Positions 40,576 to 49,565 of a stretch of DNA of 64,000 bases are shown piece after piece. Made by a program: the position numbers and the translations under genes. The stretch comes from Verrucomicrobiota bacterium. Lineage in GTDB: Bacteria; Verrucomicrobiota; Verrucomicrobiia; Opitutales; Opitutaceae. The stretch lies in NCBI GenBank assembly GCA_018239845.1, contig JAFEGO010000053.1, positions 1 through 64,000 on the forward strand, written 5' to 3'. Under the pieces are notes generated by a model. That model was not told the DNA's origin. It ran no database searches and saw only the letters and a program-made list of their open reading frames with translations. Each line of letters opens with the position of its first letter. The first letter of the stretch is position 1.

Positions 40576-40668
40576 CCAATGTCTAATGACTAATGCCCAA
40601 TGCCCCATGTCCATCCGCTATCACTGTCCCTCCGTCATTAGTCATTAGACATTAGGCATTCGTCATTT
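40570..40668. repeat. Intergenic palindromic element (CTAATG type), copy 2
   Basis: Left arm AATGACCAATGTCTAATGAC from 40571 and right arm GTCATTAGACATTAGGCATT from about 40640 form a long imperfect hairpin. It separates copies 5 and 6 of the ADOP genes. A related element lies at 35584-35680. Confidence 0.7.
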
Positions 40669-40675
40669 TCCCGCC

Positions 40676-43096
40676 ATGAAACACGCCCTCCGCTCCCTCG
40701 CCAAAACCCCCGGCTTCACCCTCGTCGCCGTCCTCACGTTGGCGCTCTGCATCGGCGCCAACAGCGCGATCTTCTCCGTCGTCCACGCGATCCTCCTAAA
40801 GCCCTACCCGTGGCCCGACTCGGAAAAGCTCGTCTATGTCTATAACACTTATCCCGGCATGGGTCTGCAGAACGCCGGCGTATCTATTCCTGATTACCTG
40901 GATCGCCGCGAAGGGGTGAGCGGCTTTGCCGACAGCGCGATGTACTACAGCTATGGCTGGAATCTCGGCGGCGGCGGCGAGCCCGAGCGCGTCAACGGCG
41001 TCACCGCCACGCCTTCGCTCTTCACGACGCTCAAGACTGGCGCCGCCCTCGGTCGCGTCTTCACGGAAGACGACGCCAAACCCGGCGCGCCCAAGGTCGT
41101 CGTCCTCAGCCACAGCCTTTGGAAAAATCGCTTTGGCGCCGACCCCGCGATCCTCGGCAAATCGATCCTTCTCGCCAATACGCCCCTCACGGTCATCGGC
41201 GTGATGCCCGAGACGTTTTTCTTCCCCACCCCGCGCGCGCAGGTCTGGGTGCCCTTCGGCATAAAACCCGAGCAGCGCACCGACGCGGAGCGCGGCCACG
41301 AATTCTCCACGATGATCGCCCGGCTAAAGCCCGGGGCCACCATCGCCTCCGTGCAACGCGACCTCGATCTCATCGAGCGCCGCAACGAGGAGCACATTCC
41401 GCAGCTGAGCGGGTTCTGGAAGACCGCCGGTTTTGGCGGCCGCACCCAGGGCTTTCTCGAGCAGAACGTCGAGAACATCCGCGGCATGCTCTGGCTCGTG
41501 CAGGCCGGCGTCGCCGCCGCCTTGCTCATCGGCTGCGCCAATGTCGCCAGCCTGCTCCTCGCCCGCGCCGTCTCGCGCGAACGCGAGCTCGCCATCCGCG
41601 CCGCCCTCGGCGCCACCCGCGGCAAACTCATCCAGCTCCTGCTCACCGAGAGCCTGATCCTCTTCCTCCTCGGCGGCGCTCTCGGCCTCCTCGTCGCCGT
41701 CTGGGGCGTAGGCGGACTCGAGGCGCTCGGCCTTTCCTCGCTCCCCCGCGCCGAGGGCATCGCCCTCGACCCCACTGTCTTCGCCTTCACCCTGCTCTGC
41801 GCGCTCGGCACTGGCCTCATTTTTGGCGCGCTCCCCGCGTGGTCCGCCTCGCGCGCCGATGCCGCCGCCGGTCTCAAGGAAGCCGGCGCCCGCGGCACCG
41901 CCGGCCGCCGCACGCAGTCGCTGCGTGCGATCCTTGTCGTCACCGAGATCGCCCTCGCCGTCATGCTGCTCTCTACCGCCGGCCTCCTCGTGAAGAGTTT
42001 CCAAAAACTCCAGCTCGAGTCCCCCGGCTTCACCCCCGGTGGCGTGCTCACCGCGCAGCTCACCCTCCCGGTCCCGGAGCGTGATGCCGCTGCAAAATAC
42101 ATCGCCTTTCACGACTCCGCCGTCTCCGCCCTCCGCGCCATCCCGGGCGTCACCGCCGCCGGCATCACCACGACCCTGCCGTTCTCCGGTGATAATGACC
42201 AAGGCTCCTACACGAGCCCCGATATTGTTATCCCGCCCGGCGCGCCCATCCCGCACGGTCAGGTCCGCCAGGTGGACTCCGGCTACCTCCACGCCCTCGG
42301 TCTCACGCTGCTCCGTGGTCGCTGGATCGCGGACACCGACACCGCAAGTTCCCAGCCCGTCGTCGTCATCGACCGCGTCCTCGCCGACCGCTATTGGCCC
42401 GGCCAGGACCCCATCGGCAAGCGCATCGTCCGCGGCGACACCGCCGGCAAGTCTCCTTGCATCGTCGTCGGCGTCGTCGCTCCGGTGAAGAACCGCAACC
42501 TCGAGGAAGCCATCAAAAAGGAGACGCTGTATTTCCCCTATGCCCAGCATCCCGAAGCCGCCTTCGTCCTCGTCGTGAAGACTGCCGGCGATCCCGCCGC
42601 GCTCGCCGCGAGCGTCCGCCACGCTATCCGTCAGGCCGATCCCGACCAACCCGTCTTCGACGTGAAGACGATGGGCCAACGCATGGAAGACGCCGCCCAG
42701 CCGCGCCGCGCGCCGATGGTCCTGCTCTCACTCTTCAGCGGCGTCGCCCTCCTCCTCGCGGCCCTCGGCGTGTATGGCATCCTCGCCTTCTCCGTCGCCC
42801 AGCGCACCTCGGAGTTTGGCATCCGCCTCGCCCTCGGCGCCACCGCGCGGGACATTGCCACGCTCATCCTCCGTCAAGGCGGCCTGCTCGTCGCAGTCGG
42901 CATCGCCGCCGGCCTCCTCGGCTACCTCGCCCTCAGCCGCATCGTCGCCCAACTCCTCTACGGCGTCGCCGCCACCGATCCGTCGACGCTCGCGATTGCC
43001 CCCCTCGTCCTCGCCCTCGTCGCCCTCTTCGCCTGCCTCCTCCCCGCCCGCCGCGCCACCAAGGTCGACCCGATCGTGGCTTTGCGCAGCGAGTAA
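40676..43096 (+). CDS. ADOP-type ABC permease, copy 6
   Basis: 806 residues starting MKHALRSLAKTPGFTLVAVL. Two periplasmic domains and two FtsX blocks in the family order, ending PARRATKVDPIVALRSE. It is the last permease of the cluster that starts at 27400 and lies beyond a palindromic element, so it may be transcribed separately. Confidence 0.93.
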   Translation: MKHALRSLAKTPGFTLVAVLTLALCIGANSAIFSVVHAILLKPYPWPDSEKLVYVYNTYPGMGLQNAGVSIPDYLDRREGVSGFADSAMYYSYGWNLGGGGEPERVNGVTATPSLFTTLKTGAALGRVFTEDDAKPGAPKVVVLSHSLWKNRFGADPAILGKSILLANTPLTVIGVMPETFFFPTPRAQVWVPFGIKPEQRTDAERGHEFSTMIARLKPGATIASVQRDLDLIERRNEEHIPQLSGFWKTAGFGGRTQGFLEQNVENIRGMLWLVQAGVAAALLIGCANVASLLLARAVSRERELAIRAALGATRGKLIQLLLTESLILFLLGGALGLLVAVWGVGGLEALGLSSLPRAEGIALDPTVFAFTLLCALGTGLIFGALPAWSASRADAAAGLKEAGARGTAGRRTQSLRAILVVTEIALAVMLLSTAGLLVKSFQKLQLESPGFTPGGVLTAQLTLPVPERDAAAKYIAFHDSAVSALRAIPGVTAAGITTTLPFSGDNDQGSYTSPDIVIPPGAPIPHGQVRQVDSGYLHALGLTLLRGRWIADTDTASSQPVVVIDRVLADRYWPGQDPIGKRIVRGDTAGKSPCIVVGVVAPVKNRNLEEAIKKETLYFPYAQHPEAAFVLVVKTAGDPAALAASVRHAIRQADPDQPVFDVKTMGQRMEDAAQPRRAPMVLLSLFSGVALLLAALGVYGILAFSVAQRTSEFGIRLALGATARDIATLILRQGGLLVAVGIAAGLLGYLALSRIVAQLLYGVAATDPSTLAIAPLVLALVALFACLLPARRATKVDPIVALRSE

Positions 43097-43149
43097 TCCC
43101 GTTTTGAGTTTGGCTGAGCCACGTCTCACTTCCAGAGTCCCGTGTCGCC

Positions 43150-43548
43150 ATGCCAGCTCTTGAAAAGATTATCCTCCGCTTGGAGAGATGGCAGACGAAG
43201 AACCGAAAGGCTGAAGCGGTTTTTTTCGCCGCATCTTGGCTTATGTTCTCGTTGCTGCGCGTGTTGAATCACGCGACGTTTGGTTTCAATATCTTCGAAA
43301 CTCTACTCAGCATCGGTCTCTACATTTGGTATATCGTATTTACGATCTGGTGTGTCCTCTTTTTGACCCCTTACTTAGGGGCCTATCTGCGGCGCCGGCG
43401 CGCCGGTGAATCCGTCGAACAAGCGATGCAGTTCGAGACGAGGCGCACCTTCACCGGCAGTGTATGGATTGATGCCCTTGTATTTGTTTTAGTCGGAGCG
43501 ACAGCCTTTTGCGTCGTCGGGTATTTAATCTACCAGATTGGCAAATAG
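43150..43548 (+). CDS. Small membrane protein of unknown function
   Basis: 132 residues with three likely membrane segments (about 25-40, 50-78 and 108-128) and a basic loop (YLRRRRAGESVEQAM) between the second and third. Base composition is lower in GC than the ADOP gene before it, which suggests independent origin. No motif is recognised. Confidence 0.6.
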   Translation: MPALEKIILRLERWQTKNRKAEAVFFAASWLMFSLLRVLNHATFGFNIFETLLSIGLYIWYIVFTIWCVLFLTPYLGAYLRRRRAGESVEQAMQFETRRTFTGSVWIDALVFVLVGATAFCVVGYLIYQIGK

Positions 43549-43602
43549 CTTCACGTGATCAGCCACAATATCGGCCGGTCAGCGACTCCCTGATTTCGGC
43601 CC

Positions 43603-44301
43603 TTAGCCCAGCTCCACCGTCCGCACCGTTAATGCCCGCGCCTGCTCCGCGCGTTTGCGGTTTTTCTCCACACCCAGCGCTTCGAGGCCGAGCGTGTTGG
43701 CCACAGCCAGCACCGTGCCCACGCCACAGAAAGGATCGAAGATCACCGGGCCTTGCTGCAAGTCCAGCGCCGGGCCGACGACTTCCTTCGCGAAACGCAC
43801 CGCGTGACCTGCCGCGCGCACGCCCATCGCGCGCACCCATTTTTGCTCGCCGGCATCGGTGATCACGTCGGGGATCGCCAGCACATCCGGACACTTCAAC
43901 GCCCGCGATACCGCGATCATGTGCGTGAATCCGGGCCGGCCATACGTGAGCATCCCCGGCGGACGGCGGCACACGATCTTGTGAAACAACACGTGCGCGC
44001 CGGCCTCCTCCGTCGCGCGCATCACCAGCGCGCCTTTGTCGATCCAGACGCCGTCGCGCTTGATGTCGCTCTGGAAGAAAATTGCCGCGCTCCCATCCGG
44101 CACCGCCTCCACCACCAGCCGCGCCGCATCGATAAACCACGGCCGCCACGCTTCCAGACTCATCCCCACCTCCGACACGTCCGGCAGCGACGTCACCGCA
44201 CACGCCCCGGCGATCACGCCGTGCTCCCGCATCCACGGAATCGCATCCGCGCAGTGCACTGTCCGCTGGCCATCGGCTTCGGTCATGATCGCAGGGTGCA
44301 A
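43603..44301 (-). CDS. Class I SAM methyltransferase, permuted DNA/RNA-MTase type
   Basis: 232 residues. The catalytic-type motif TSLPD (where TSPPY or DPPY is usual) is near residue 37, and the SAM-binding motif DPFCGVGTVLAVAN lies near the C-terminus at about 190. Catalytic motif before SAM motif is the order seen in beta-class amino-methyltransferases. The Asp in place of the aromatic residue, and Leu in place of the first Pro, make the target uncertain. A start at the second Met (residue 6) is equally possible. There is no restriction gene nearby. Confidence 0.75.
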   Translation of the reverse strand: MHPAIMTEADGQRTVHCADAIPWMREHGVIAGACAVTSLPDVSEVGMSLEAWRPWFIDAARLVVEAVPDGSAAIFFQSDIKRDGVWIDKGALVMRATEEAGAHVLFHKIVCRRPPGMLTYGRPGFTHMIAVSRALKCPDVLAIPDVITDAGEQKWVRAMGVRAAGHAVRFAKEVVGPALDLQQGPVIFDPFCGVGTVLAVANTLGLEALGVEKNRKRAEQARALTVRTVELG

Positions 44302-44341
44302 GCCGTGCGCATTCCCGCCAAGCCTTTCGATGGCCTTCGGT

Positions 44342-44397
44342 TCATTCTGTCCATTCTGTCAAAAATCAGAAACCCGATTTAGACAGAATGAACGGAA
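44342..44397. repeat. CATTCTGTC inverted repeat
   Basis: CATTCTGTCAAAAATC and GATTTAGACAGAATG face each other around AGAAACCC. Short hairpin upstream of the methyltransferase gene; the region 44302-44566 otherwise holds only repeat elements. Confidence 0.6.
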
Positions 44398-44428
44398 TTT
44401 ACGAAATGCGGATGGCACCGCCGTGCAA

Positions 44429-44511
44429 AAGTAGGGCGGGGTCTCCGACCCGCCCTTGGGGCCCGTCCGCCTTCTCGCGTCGAAGGGCGGGTCAAAGACC
44501 CGCCCTACTTC
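44429..44511. repeat. GTAGGGCGGGTC inverted repeat
   Basis: AAGTAGGGCGGGGTCTCCGA from 44429 faces TCAAAGACCCGCCCTACTT ending at 44510, about 29-nt arms with few mismatches and a 24-nt loop. Each arm also contains a smaller GGGCGGG/CCCGCCC hairpin. Probably a dispersed mobile or REP-like element. Confidence 0.75.
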
Positions 44512-44528
44512 CGATCCTGCATCTCTCA

Positions 44529-44565
44529 CGCTTACCGCTTAAAGCTTATCGCTTACCGCTCTCCT
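44529..44565. repeat. AGCTTA-type short repeat, copy 3
   Basis: Contains CGCTTAAAGCTTA at 44536-44548 followed by TCGCTTACCGCTCTCC, close to copy 2 at 29595. It ends at the stop codon of the epimerase gene. Confidence 0.6.
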
Positions 44566-44566
44566 C

Positions 44567-45406
44567 TCACTTCATCCCGCGCTTAATGAAGTCTAGGCCC
44601 TGCGTGTAGACATCCTTCGGGTCGGCAAACAAATCGCGCCACACGCGGGTCGCGGCGGCGAGATCCGGCAGCGCGCGGCCGAAGGCTTCGATCGTGAGCC
44701 AGCGGTCGTACTTGATCTTCTTCAGTATCGCGAAGGTCTCGGCCCAGGCGATCTGGCCGGTGCCGGGCGTGCCGCGGTCGTTTTCGCTCAGGTGCACGTG
44801 CACGAGGCGCTTGGCGATGGCCTCCAGCGCCGCGGGAGAATTCTTCTCCTCGATGTGCGCGTGGAAGGTGTCCCACATCATGCCGCAGGACGGGTGATTG
44901 ATGTCACCGACCCATTGATACGTGTCGGCCGCGGTCGTGAGGAAATAGTTCTCGAAGCGATTGAGGTACTCCACGGCGAGCGTGACTTTCGCCGCCTTGG
45001 CGTGCTCCGCGACCTGCTTGAAGGTCTCGACGCCGCGCTTGCGCTCGTCGGCCGTCGGGCCGGTGCCGCTGAAGACGCCGAGCGGCGAGTGCAGCGGGCC
45101 GCAGAGCACCTCGCAGTTGAACTCCGCGCAGCGGTCCAGCACCCACTTGAGCCGGTCCACCGCCGCCTGCCGCACTTTTGGGTCGGCGCTGATCGGGCTG
45201 GCGTCGGGCGCCATCACCGTGACGGCCGTCGCGCCGAGGCCGAGGTTCTTCAGTTTGCCGCCGAGGGCCTTGTACTCGGCCGAGGTGCCTTCGAATACGG
45301 GGATCTCGACGCCGTCGTAGCCGGTTTTCTTCAAGTCCGCGAGAAGCGGGTCGTGTGCTTCGGTGACTTTGGCCGTCCAAAGCAGCAGGTTCATGCCTAT
45401 ATTCAT
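44567..45406 (-). CDS. Sugar phosphate isomerase/epimerase (TIM barrel, tagatose 3-epimerase-like)
   Basis: 279 residues from the ATG at 45406 (MNIGMNLLLWTAKV). AP-endonuclease-2-type TIM barrel with the acidic metal ligands of ketose 3-epimerases in place: VEYLNRFENYF (Glu near 148), WDTFHAHIEE (Asp near 181), VHLSEND and the final TIEAFGR Glu. It likely inverts a ketose or related polyol derivative. It is the third gene of a minus-strand set with the VCBS protein and the Gfo/Idh/MocA oxidoreductase. Confidence 0.9.
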   Translation of the reverse strand: MNIGMNLLLWTAKVTEAHDPLLADLKKTGYDGVEIPVFEGTSAEYKALGGKLKNLGLGATAVTVMAPDASPISADPKVRQAAVDRLKWVLDRCAEFNCEVLCGPLHSPLGVFSGTGPTADERKRGVETFKQVAEHAKAAKVTLAVEYLNRFENYFLTTAADTYQWVGDINHPSCGMMWDTFHAHIEEKNSPAALEAIAKRLVHVHLSENDRGTPGTGQIAWAETFAILKKIKYDRWLTIEAFGRALPDLAAATRVWRDLFADPKDVYTQGLDFIKRGMK

Positions 45407-45427
45407 GGGGTACTGGGGTAAAAGGGG

Positions 45428-45504
45428 TGGACACGAATCACACGAATTTCCCACGAAGCAGACGATGATCTTACTTCGTGAAAAATTCGTGCAATTCGTG
45501 TCCC
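45428..45504. repeat. ACACGAAT inverted repeat
   Basis: GGACACGAATCACACGAATT from 45429 faces AATTCGTGCAATTCGTGTCC ending at 45503, with CACGAAG/CTTCGTG inside. It fills the gap between the epimerase and VCBS genes. Confidence 0.75.
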
Positions 45505-45526
45505 AATCAGGGTCAGCGACTCGGGG

Positions 45527-46630
45527 TTAGTCGTTGCCTTGGTTGAAGTAGATCACGAGGCCGTCCTTGCCGGGGGCCACGACGTCGAGGCGGCCGTTGC
45601 CGGTGAGGTCGCCGACCGCGAAGTGGATGCCGAGGCCCTTGCCGGTGCCGATAGGGCCGAAGTCCACGACGTGTTTCACGAACGACTCGCCCGTCCACTT
45701 GAAGACGTACCAGCCGTACGGATCCTTGTCGCCGCCGTCGCCCTGCGGGTGGGCGCGGAAGCGCTTGCCCGTGATGAGCTCCGGCTTGCCGTCGCCGTCG
45801 ATGTCGACCCACTGCAGGTCGTGATACTGGCTGCTGAGGGGGTCGATCTCGTGGCGCGTCCAGGTGCGCTTGCCCGCGGCGTCGATCTTGTAATCCCACC
45901 AGCTGAGGCCGTAGCCGTGGCCTTCGCCGAGGATGAGCTCGTTCTTGCCGTCGCCATTGAGGTCGACGACGAGGATCGGCACGCTGGGGGCGCGGCCGAG
46001 GTTGAACTCGGGGTGCCAGATCCACTCACCGTTGTATGGATCGGCGGGGGCCTCGAGCCAGCCGTTGGTGAGGATGAAGTCACCGCGGCCGTTGCCCGTC
46101 ACGTCGCCGAAGCCGAGGCCGTGGCCCTGGTGGTCATTCTCGCGGCCCTTGAACTTGAGCTTGTGCGTGGAGAACTTGCCCGTGCCCTTGCCGTTGGCGT
46201 CGCGGATCAGCTTGTAAACGACGAGCGGCTTGCCCGGGGTGTTGGGCACGATCTCGAGTTCGCCGTCGCCATCGACGTCCCACGCGCGCGTGGTCTCGAT
46301 GTTGCCGGTCTCGGCGATGATGTGCTCCGGCCACTCCTTGCCGGCCACGCCGGGATTCTCGCGCCAGCGGAGCGTGTTGCCCCACCAGCCACCCGTGATG
46401 TAGTCGAGGCGACCGTCGCCGTTGATGTCCATCGGGATGGTGGAGAAGTCGTCGTAGTACTCGTCGGCGGCAAAGATGGTGCCGATCTTGTGCTGCTTCT
46501 TGAAGTCCGGGCCTTGGTACCAGAAGGCGCCGCTGACGATGTCGGGAATGCCGTCACCATCGACGTCGAAGATGCCGGCCGACTCGAAACGCTCGGCGGC
46601 GAGCACGTGTTTGCGGAAATTCAGGGCCAT
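45527..46630 (-). CDS. FG-GAP/VCBS-repeat protein
   Basis: 367 residues made of about five beta-propeller blades, each with a DxDGDGxx or DxTGNGxxD calcium-binding loop (DVDGDGIPD, DINGDGRLD, DVDGDGELE, DLNGDGKNE, DIDGDGKPE). There is no signal peptide on the natural start, which is odd for this mostly extracellular family. It lies 4 nt after the oxidoreductase gene, so the two are coupled; a sugar-binding or lyase-like role is possible but not shown. Confidence 0.85.
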   Translation of the reverse strand: MALNFRKHVLAAERFESAGIFDVDGDGIPDIVSGAFWYQGPDFKKQHKIGTIFAADEYYDDFSTIPMDINGDGRLDYITGGWWGNTLRWRENPGVAGKEWPEHIIAETGNIETTRAWDVDGDGELEIVPNTPGKPLVVYKLIRDANGKGTGKFSTHKLKFKGRENDHQGHGLGFGDVTGNGRGDFILTNGWLEAPADPYNGEWIWHPEFNLGRAPSVPILVVDLNGDGKNELILGEGHGYGLSWWDYKIDAAGKRTWTRHEIDPLSSQYHDLQWVDIDGDGKPELITGKRFRAHPQGDGGDKDPYGWYVFKWTGESFVKHVVDFGPIGTGKGLGIHFAVGDLTGNGRLDVVAPGKDGLVIYFNQGND

Positions 46631-46634
46631 GGCG

Positions 46635-47696
46635 TTAGACTCCCTTCAGGAGACGGATGTAGTCGCGGGCGACGCGGATGTCCTCGAGCGCCTCGGCGGA
46701 GTAGCAGGGGGCCTTGATGTCGCCGCGGAGGGCCTTGATGAAGTTCAGGGCCTGGTTGCGCATGGCGTGCATCCACGGCATCTGCGGGTGCAGCGTGACG
46801 GGCGTCGCGCCCTGGCCGGGGTCCTTGAGGATCTCGACGCTGCCGGGGCGGTTGTACGCGAGCGGCGCGGGGAGGCTGAGCTTAACGTAGCCTTTTTCGA
46901 AGGCGACGAGCGCCGTCTCCTGCCAGTCGATCGTCGTCTGGTAGGCGGCCATCTCGAGCGTGCAGGGGATGCCGCTGGCGCTGTGCGCGACGAGGAGCAC
47001 GCGCGCCGGGTCGGCGTACGTGACCTTGTAGGATTCACCCACGAGGAAGCGCATGAGGTTCACCTGATGGATGTAGTAATTGACGAAGGCCTCGTACTCC
47101 TTGGCCGTCGCGGCATCCATGTCGGCCGGCGCGGGGTCGTTTTCCATCGCGGGCATCTTGTCGGTGGACTCGATGTTATCGATCCAGCCGGAGGCGACCC
47201 AGTCGCCCGGGGGCATGGAGACGCGGACGTAGGTCATCTTGCCGAGCTCGCCGGAAGCCTTGAGCTCCTGGATGGTCTTGCGCGCGTACTCGGTGGCCGG
47301 GTCGCTGCGCTTGTGGTAGCCGACCATGTGCCACGTGCCGCTCTTGGCGACGGACTCGACGATACGCTCGCCGACCGCGACGGAGGCCGCGATGGGCTTT
47401 TCGGTGAAGACCGGCACGCCCGCGCGGGCGACCTCCGGGACGATGATGCCGTGGCGCCAAAACGGCTGGGAGGCGACGATGCCGTCGACCTTCTCGTTGG
47501 CGACCATCTCGGCGATCGTGCTGTAGACCTTCGGCACGTTGTATTTCTTCGCGACGGCCTGGGCGAGGCCTGAACGCTGCTCGGCGAGGGCGACGACTTC
47601 GCAGTCATCACGGAGCGTAGCGTAGTTGCGCAGATGGGCAGCCTGGCCCATGCCGCCGACACCGGCGAAAGCTAAACGGATTTTCTTTTGGGACAT
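46635..47696 (-). CDS. Gfo/Idh/MocA-family oxidoreductase
   Basis: 353 residues from the ATG at 47696 (MSQKKIRLAFAGVGGMGQAA). N-terminal Rossmann fold with GVGGMG, the EKPIAAS motif near 117 that places the catalytic lysine, and a C-terminal alpha/beta domain with YYIHQVNLMRFL. Family members oxidise sugars or inositol-type polyols with NAD(P). It is the first gene of the minus-strand set and is divergent from the AraC regulator, 77 bp away. Confidence 0.93.
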   Translation of the reverse strand: MSQKKIRLAFAGVGGMGQAAHLRNYATLRDDCEVVALAEQRSGLAQAVAKKYNVPKVYSTIAEMVANEKVDGIVASQPFWRHGIIVPEVARAGVPVFTEKPIAASVAVGERIVESVAKSGTWHMVGYHKRSDPATEYARKTIQELKASGELGKMTYVRVSMPPGDWVASGWIDNIESTDKMPAMENDPAPADMDAATAKEYEAFVNYYIHQVNLMRFLVGESYKVTYADPARVLLVAHSASGIPCTLEMAAYQTTIDWQETALVAFEKGYVKLSLPAPLAYNRPGSVEILKDPGQGATPVTLHPQMPWMHAMRNQALNFIKALRGDIKAPCYSAEALEDIRVARDYIRLLKGV

Positions 47697-47773
47697 AAGG
47701 GGACGAAAAACATACCAGCATTCCGGGCTCGCGTGAATGGCGGGGGTTGCCAAGACTTGTCGGAAATTGCCCC

Positions 47774-48571
47774 ATGAAAGCCACCGTCTGCGAATTCCTC
47801 AGTGTCGGCGAGGTGACGCCGCAGCGCGACTGGCACATGCCCAGCCACAGCCACCGCATCCACGAGCTAATCGTGATCCTCAGTGGGAAAATGACCCTGA
47901 AAACGCCGGATGAGACCGTGCAGGGCGAGGCCGGCGACCTGCTGTTTTACCGCGCCGGTGTGCCGCACGAGGAAACCTCCGACCCGGCCGACCCGGTCAA
48001 CACCTTCTTTATTGCCTTCCGGGCGGATGCGCCACTCGTGGCCAACATCGCCACCCGCACGCGTGACGCCGATGCACGCGTGCGCCAGATGGTGACCTGG
48101 ATGCTCCGCGACCACCGCGGCGGCGTCGCCCACGAGCGGATCGATCCCCTGCTCTCGGCCGTGCTCAGCGAGGTGCAGCGCCTCGGCCACTCGCCGCGCG
48201 ACCCGTGGCTCGAGGAGATGCGCCAGCACATGCAGCAGAACCTCGCGCGCGCGATTTACTTGGACGATCTTGCCCGGCGAGTGCGCATGAGCAAATTCGC
48301 CTTCGTGCGGAAATTCAAGCGCCTCGGCGGCCGCACCCCGATGCAGGAGCTCCAGCTGATGCGCGTGAACCGCGCCCGCGCCATGATGCTCGCCTCCGGC
48401 CTGCCCGTGAAGGCTATCGCCCCGGCCGTCGGCCTTAACGACGAGTACCAGCTCTCGAAACTTTTCCGCCGGCACTTCCACCTTTCGCCGCGCGAACTCC
48501 GCACGCGCTCCCCGCGCGATCGTCAGCGGGTCGAGCCGGCGCGGCCCAGCCGGAATACGGATTACACTTAA
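47774..48571 (+). CDS. AraC-family transcriptional regulator with cupin sensor
   Basis: 265 residues from the ATG at 47774 (MKATVCEFLSVGEV). N-terminal cupin domain (HSHRIHELIVILSGKM, AGDLLFYRAGVPHEE) for a small ligand, C-terminal double helix-turn-helix of AraC type (LDDLARRVRMSKFAFVRKFK; VNRARAMMLASGLPVKAIA). Its position between two sugar-gene sets, divergent from the oxidoreductase, marks it as the local regulator of this pathway. Confidence 0.93.
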   Translation: MKATVCEFLSVGEVTPQRDWHMPSHSHRIHELIVILSGKMTLKTPDETVQGEAGDLLFYRAGVPHEETSDPADPVNTFFIAFRADAPLVANIATRTRDADARVRQMVTWMLRDHRGGVAHERIDPLLSAVLSEVQRLGHSPRDPWLEEMRQHMQQNLARAIYLDDLARRVRMSKFAFVRKFKRLGGRTPMQELQLMRVNRARAMMLASGLPVKAIAPAVGLNDEYQLSKLFRRHFHLSPRELRTRSPRDRQRVEPARPSRNTDYT

Positions 48572-48619
48572 TTTTCTGGTCTCCCTCGGCGGCTTCTGCG
48601 CTTTTTTGCGGCCTACCCC

Positions 48620-49507
48620 ATGAGCTCCGTCGCCCACACCCGCACCGGTGGTTTCACCATCGGTCTCCGTCTCACCGGCACCCTCGCCGCCCGGCCCGTC
48701 GCCGAAACCGCCGCCTGGGCCAAGGCCAGCGGCTTCGCCTGCGTGGACATTTTTGCCAACCAGCGCGGCACGATCCGCGAGTGGGCGCAGGCCGGCGTGC
48801 CCGTCGGCACCATCGATCTCTTCAACACCGAGTGGGTGGGCATGCTCTCGGCCGACGCCGGCAAGCGTAAGGCCACCGTCGCCATCGCCCAGCAGGCCAT
48901 CCGCGAGACCGCCGCCGCGGGCGCGAAGATCCTCTTCGGCGTGATGCTCGCCGAGGACGTGAACCTGCCGCGCAAGGAAACCTTCCGCTACATGGTCGAG
49001 AGCTACGGTCAGATCCGCGACACGTTGAAGGAGACCGATACGCGCCTCGCCATCGAGGGCTGGCCCGGCTGCAACGCCCATTGCTGCAACCCCGAGTCGT
49101 ACCGCGCGTTTTTAAAGGAGACGGCCTCGCCGCATTTCGGCATCAACTACGACCCCTCGCACCTCATCCGCATGGGCATCGACCCGCTGCGCTTCGTCAA
49201 GGAGTTCGCCCCGCACGTCGTGCACATGCACGGCAAGGACACCTTCATCGACGCCGAGCGCCTCTACAATATCGGCACCGAGCAGGCGGGCGCGTTTGGT
49301 GACGGCTTGCCGTGGGGCGGCTGGTTCTGGCGCTACACGATCCCCGGGGCCGGTCGCGCGCCTTGGTCCGCGCTCTTCGCCGAACTGAAGGCCGCCGGCT
49401 ACCAGGGCCACGTCTCCATCGAGCTCGAGGACGGCGACTACAACGGCACGATCGCCGGCGAGCAGCGCGGCTTCCTCGCCGCCCGGGATTTCCTGCAGTC
49501 GGCGTAA
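48620..49507 (+). CDS. Sugar phosphate isomerase/epimerase, second copy
   Basis: 295 residues. TIM-barrel epimerase with metal-ligand motifs IEGWPGCN, NYDPSHLIRMG, VVHMHGKDT and SIELEDGDY. It is only distantly similar to the epimerase at 44567. It begins 48 bp after the AraC gene on the same strand and probably belongs to the same regulon. Confidence 0.9.
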   Translation: MSSVAHTRTGGFTIGLRLTGTLAARPVAETAAWAKASGFACVDIFANQRGTIREWAQAGVPVGTIDLFNTEWVGMLSADAGKRKATVAIAQQAIRETAAAGAKILFGVMLAEDVNLPRKETFRYMVESYGQIRDTLKETDTRLAIEGWPGCNAHCCNPESYRAFLKETASPHFGINYDPSHLIRMGIDPLRFVKEFAPHVVHMHGKDTFIDAERLYNIGTEQAGAFGDGLPWGGWFWRYTIPGAGRAPWSALFAELKAAGYQGHVSIELEDGDYNGTIAGEQRGFLAARDFLQSA

Positions 49508-49565
49508 TCCGTCATCACGCCTGCTCCGGGCTTGTGCCCGCTCCCCGGCGGGCCACGCTGGCGGT

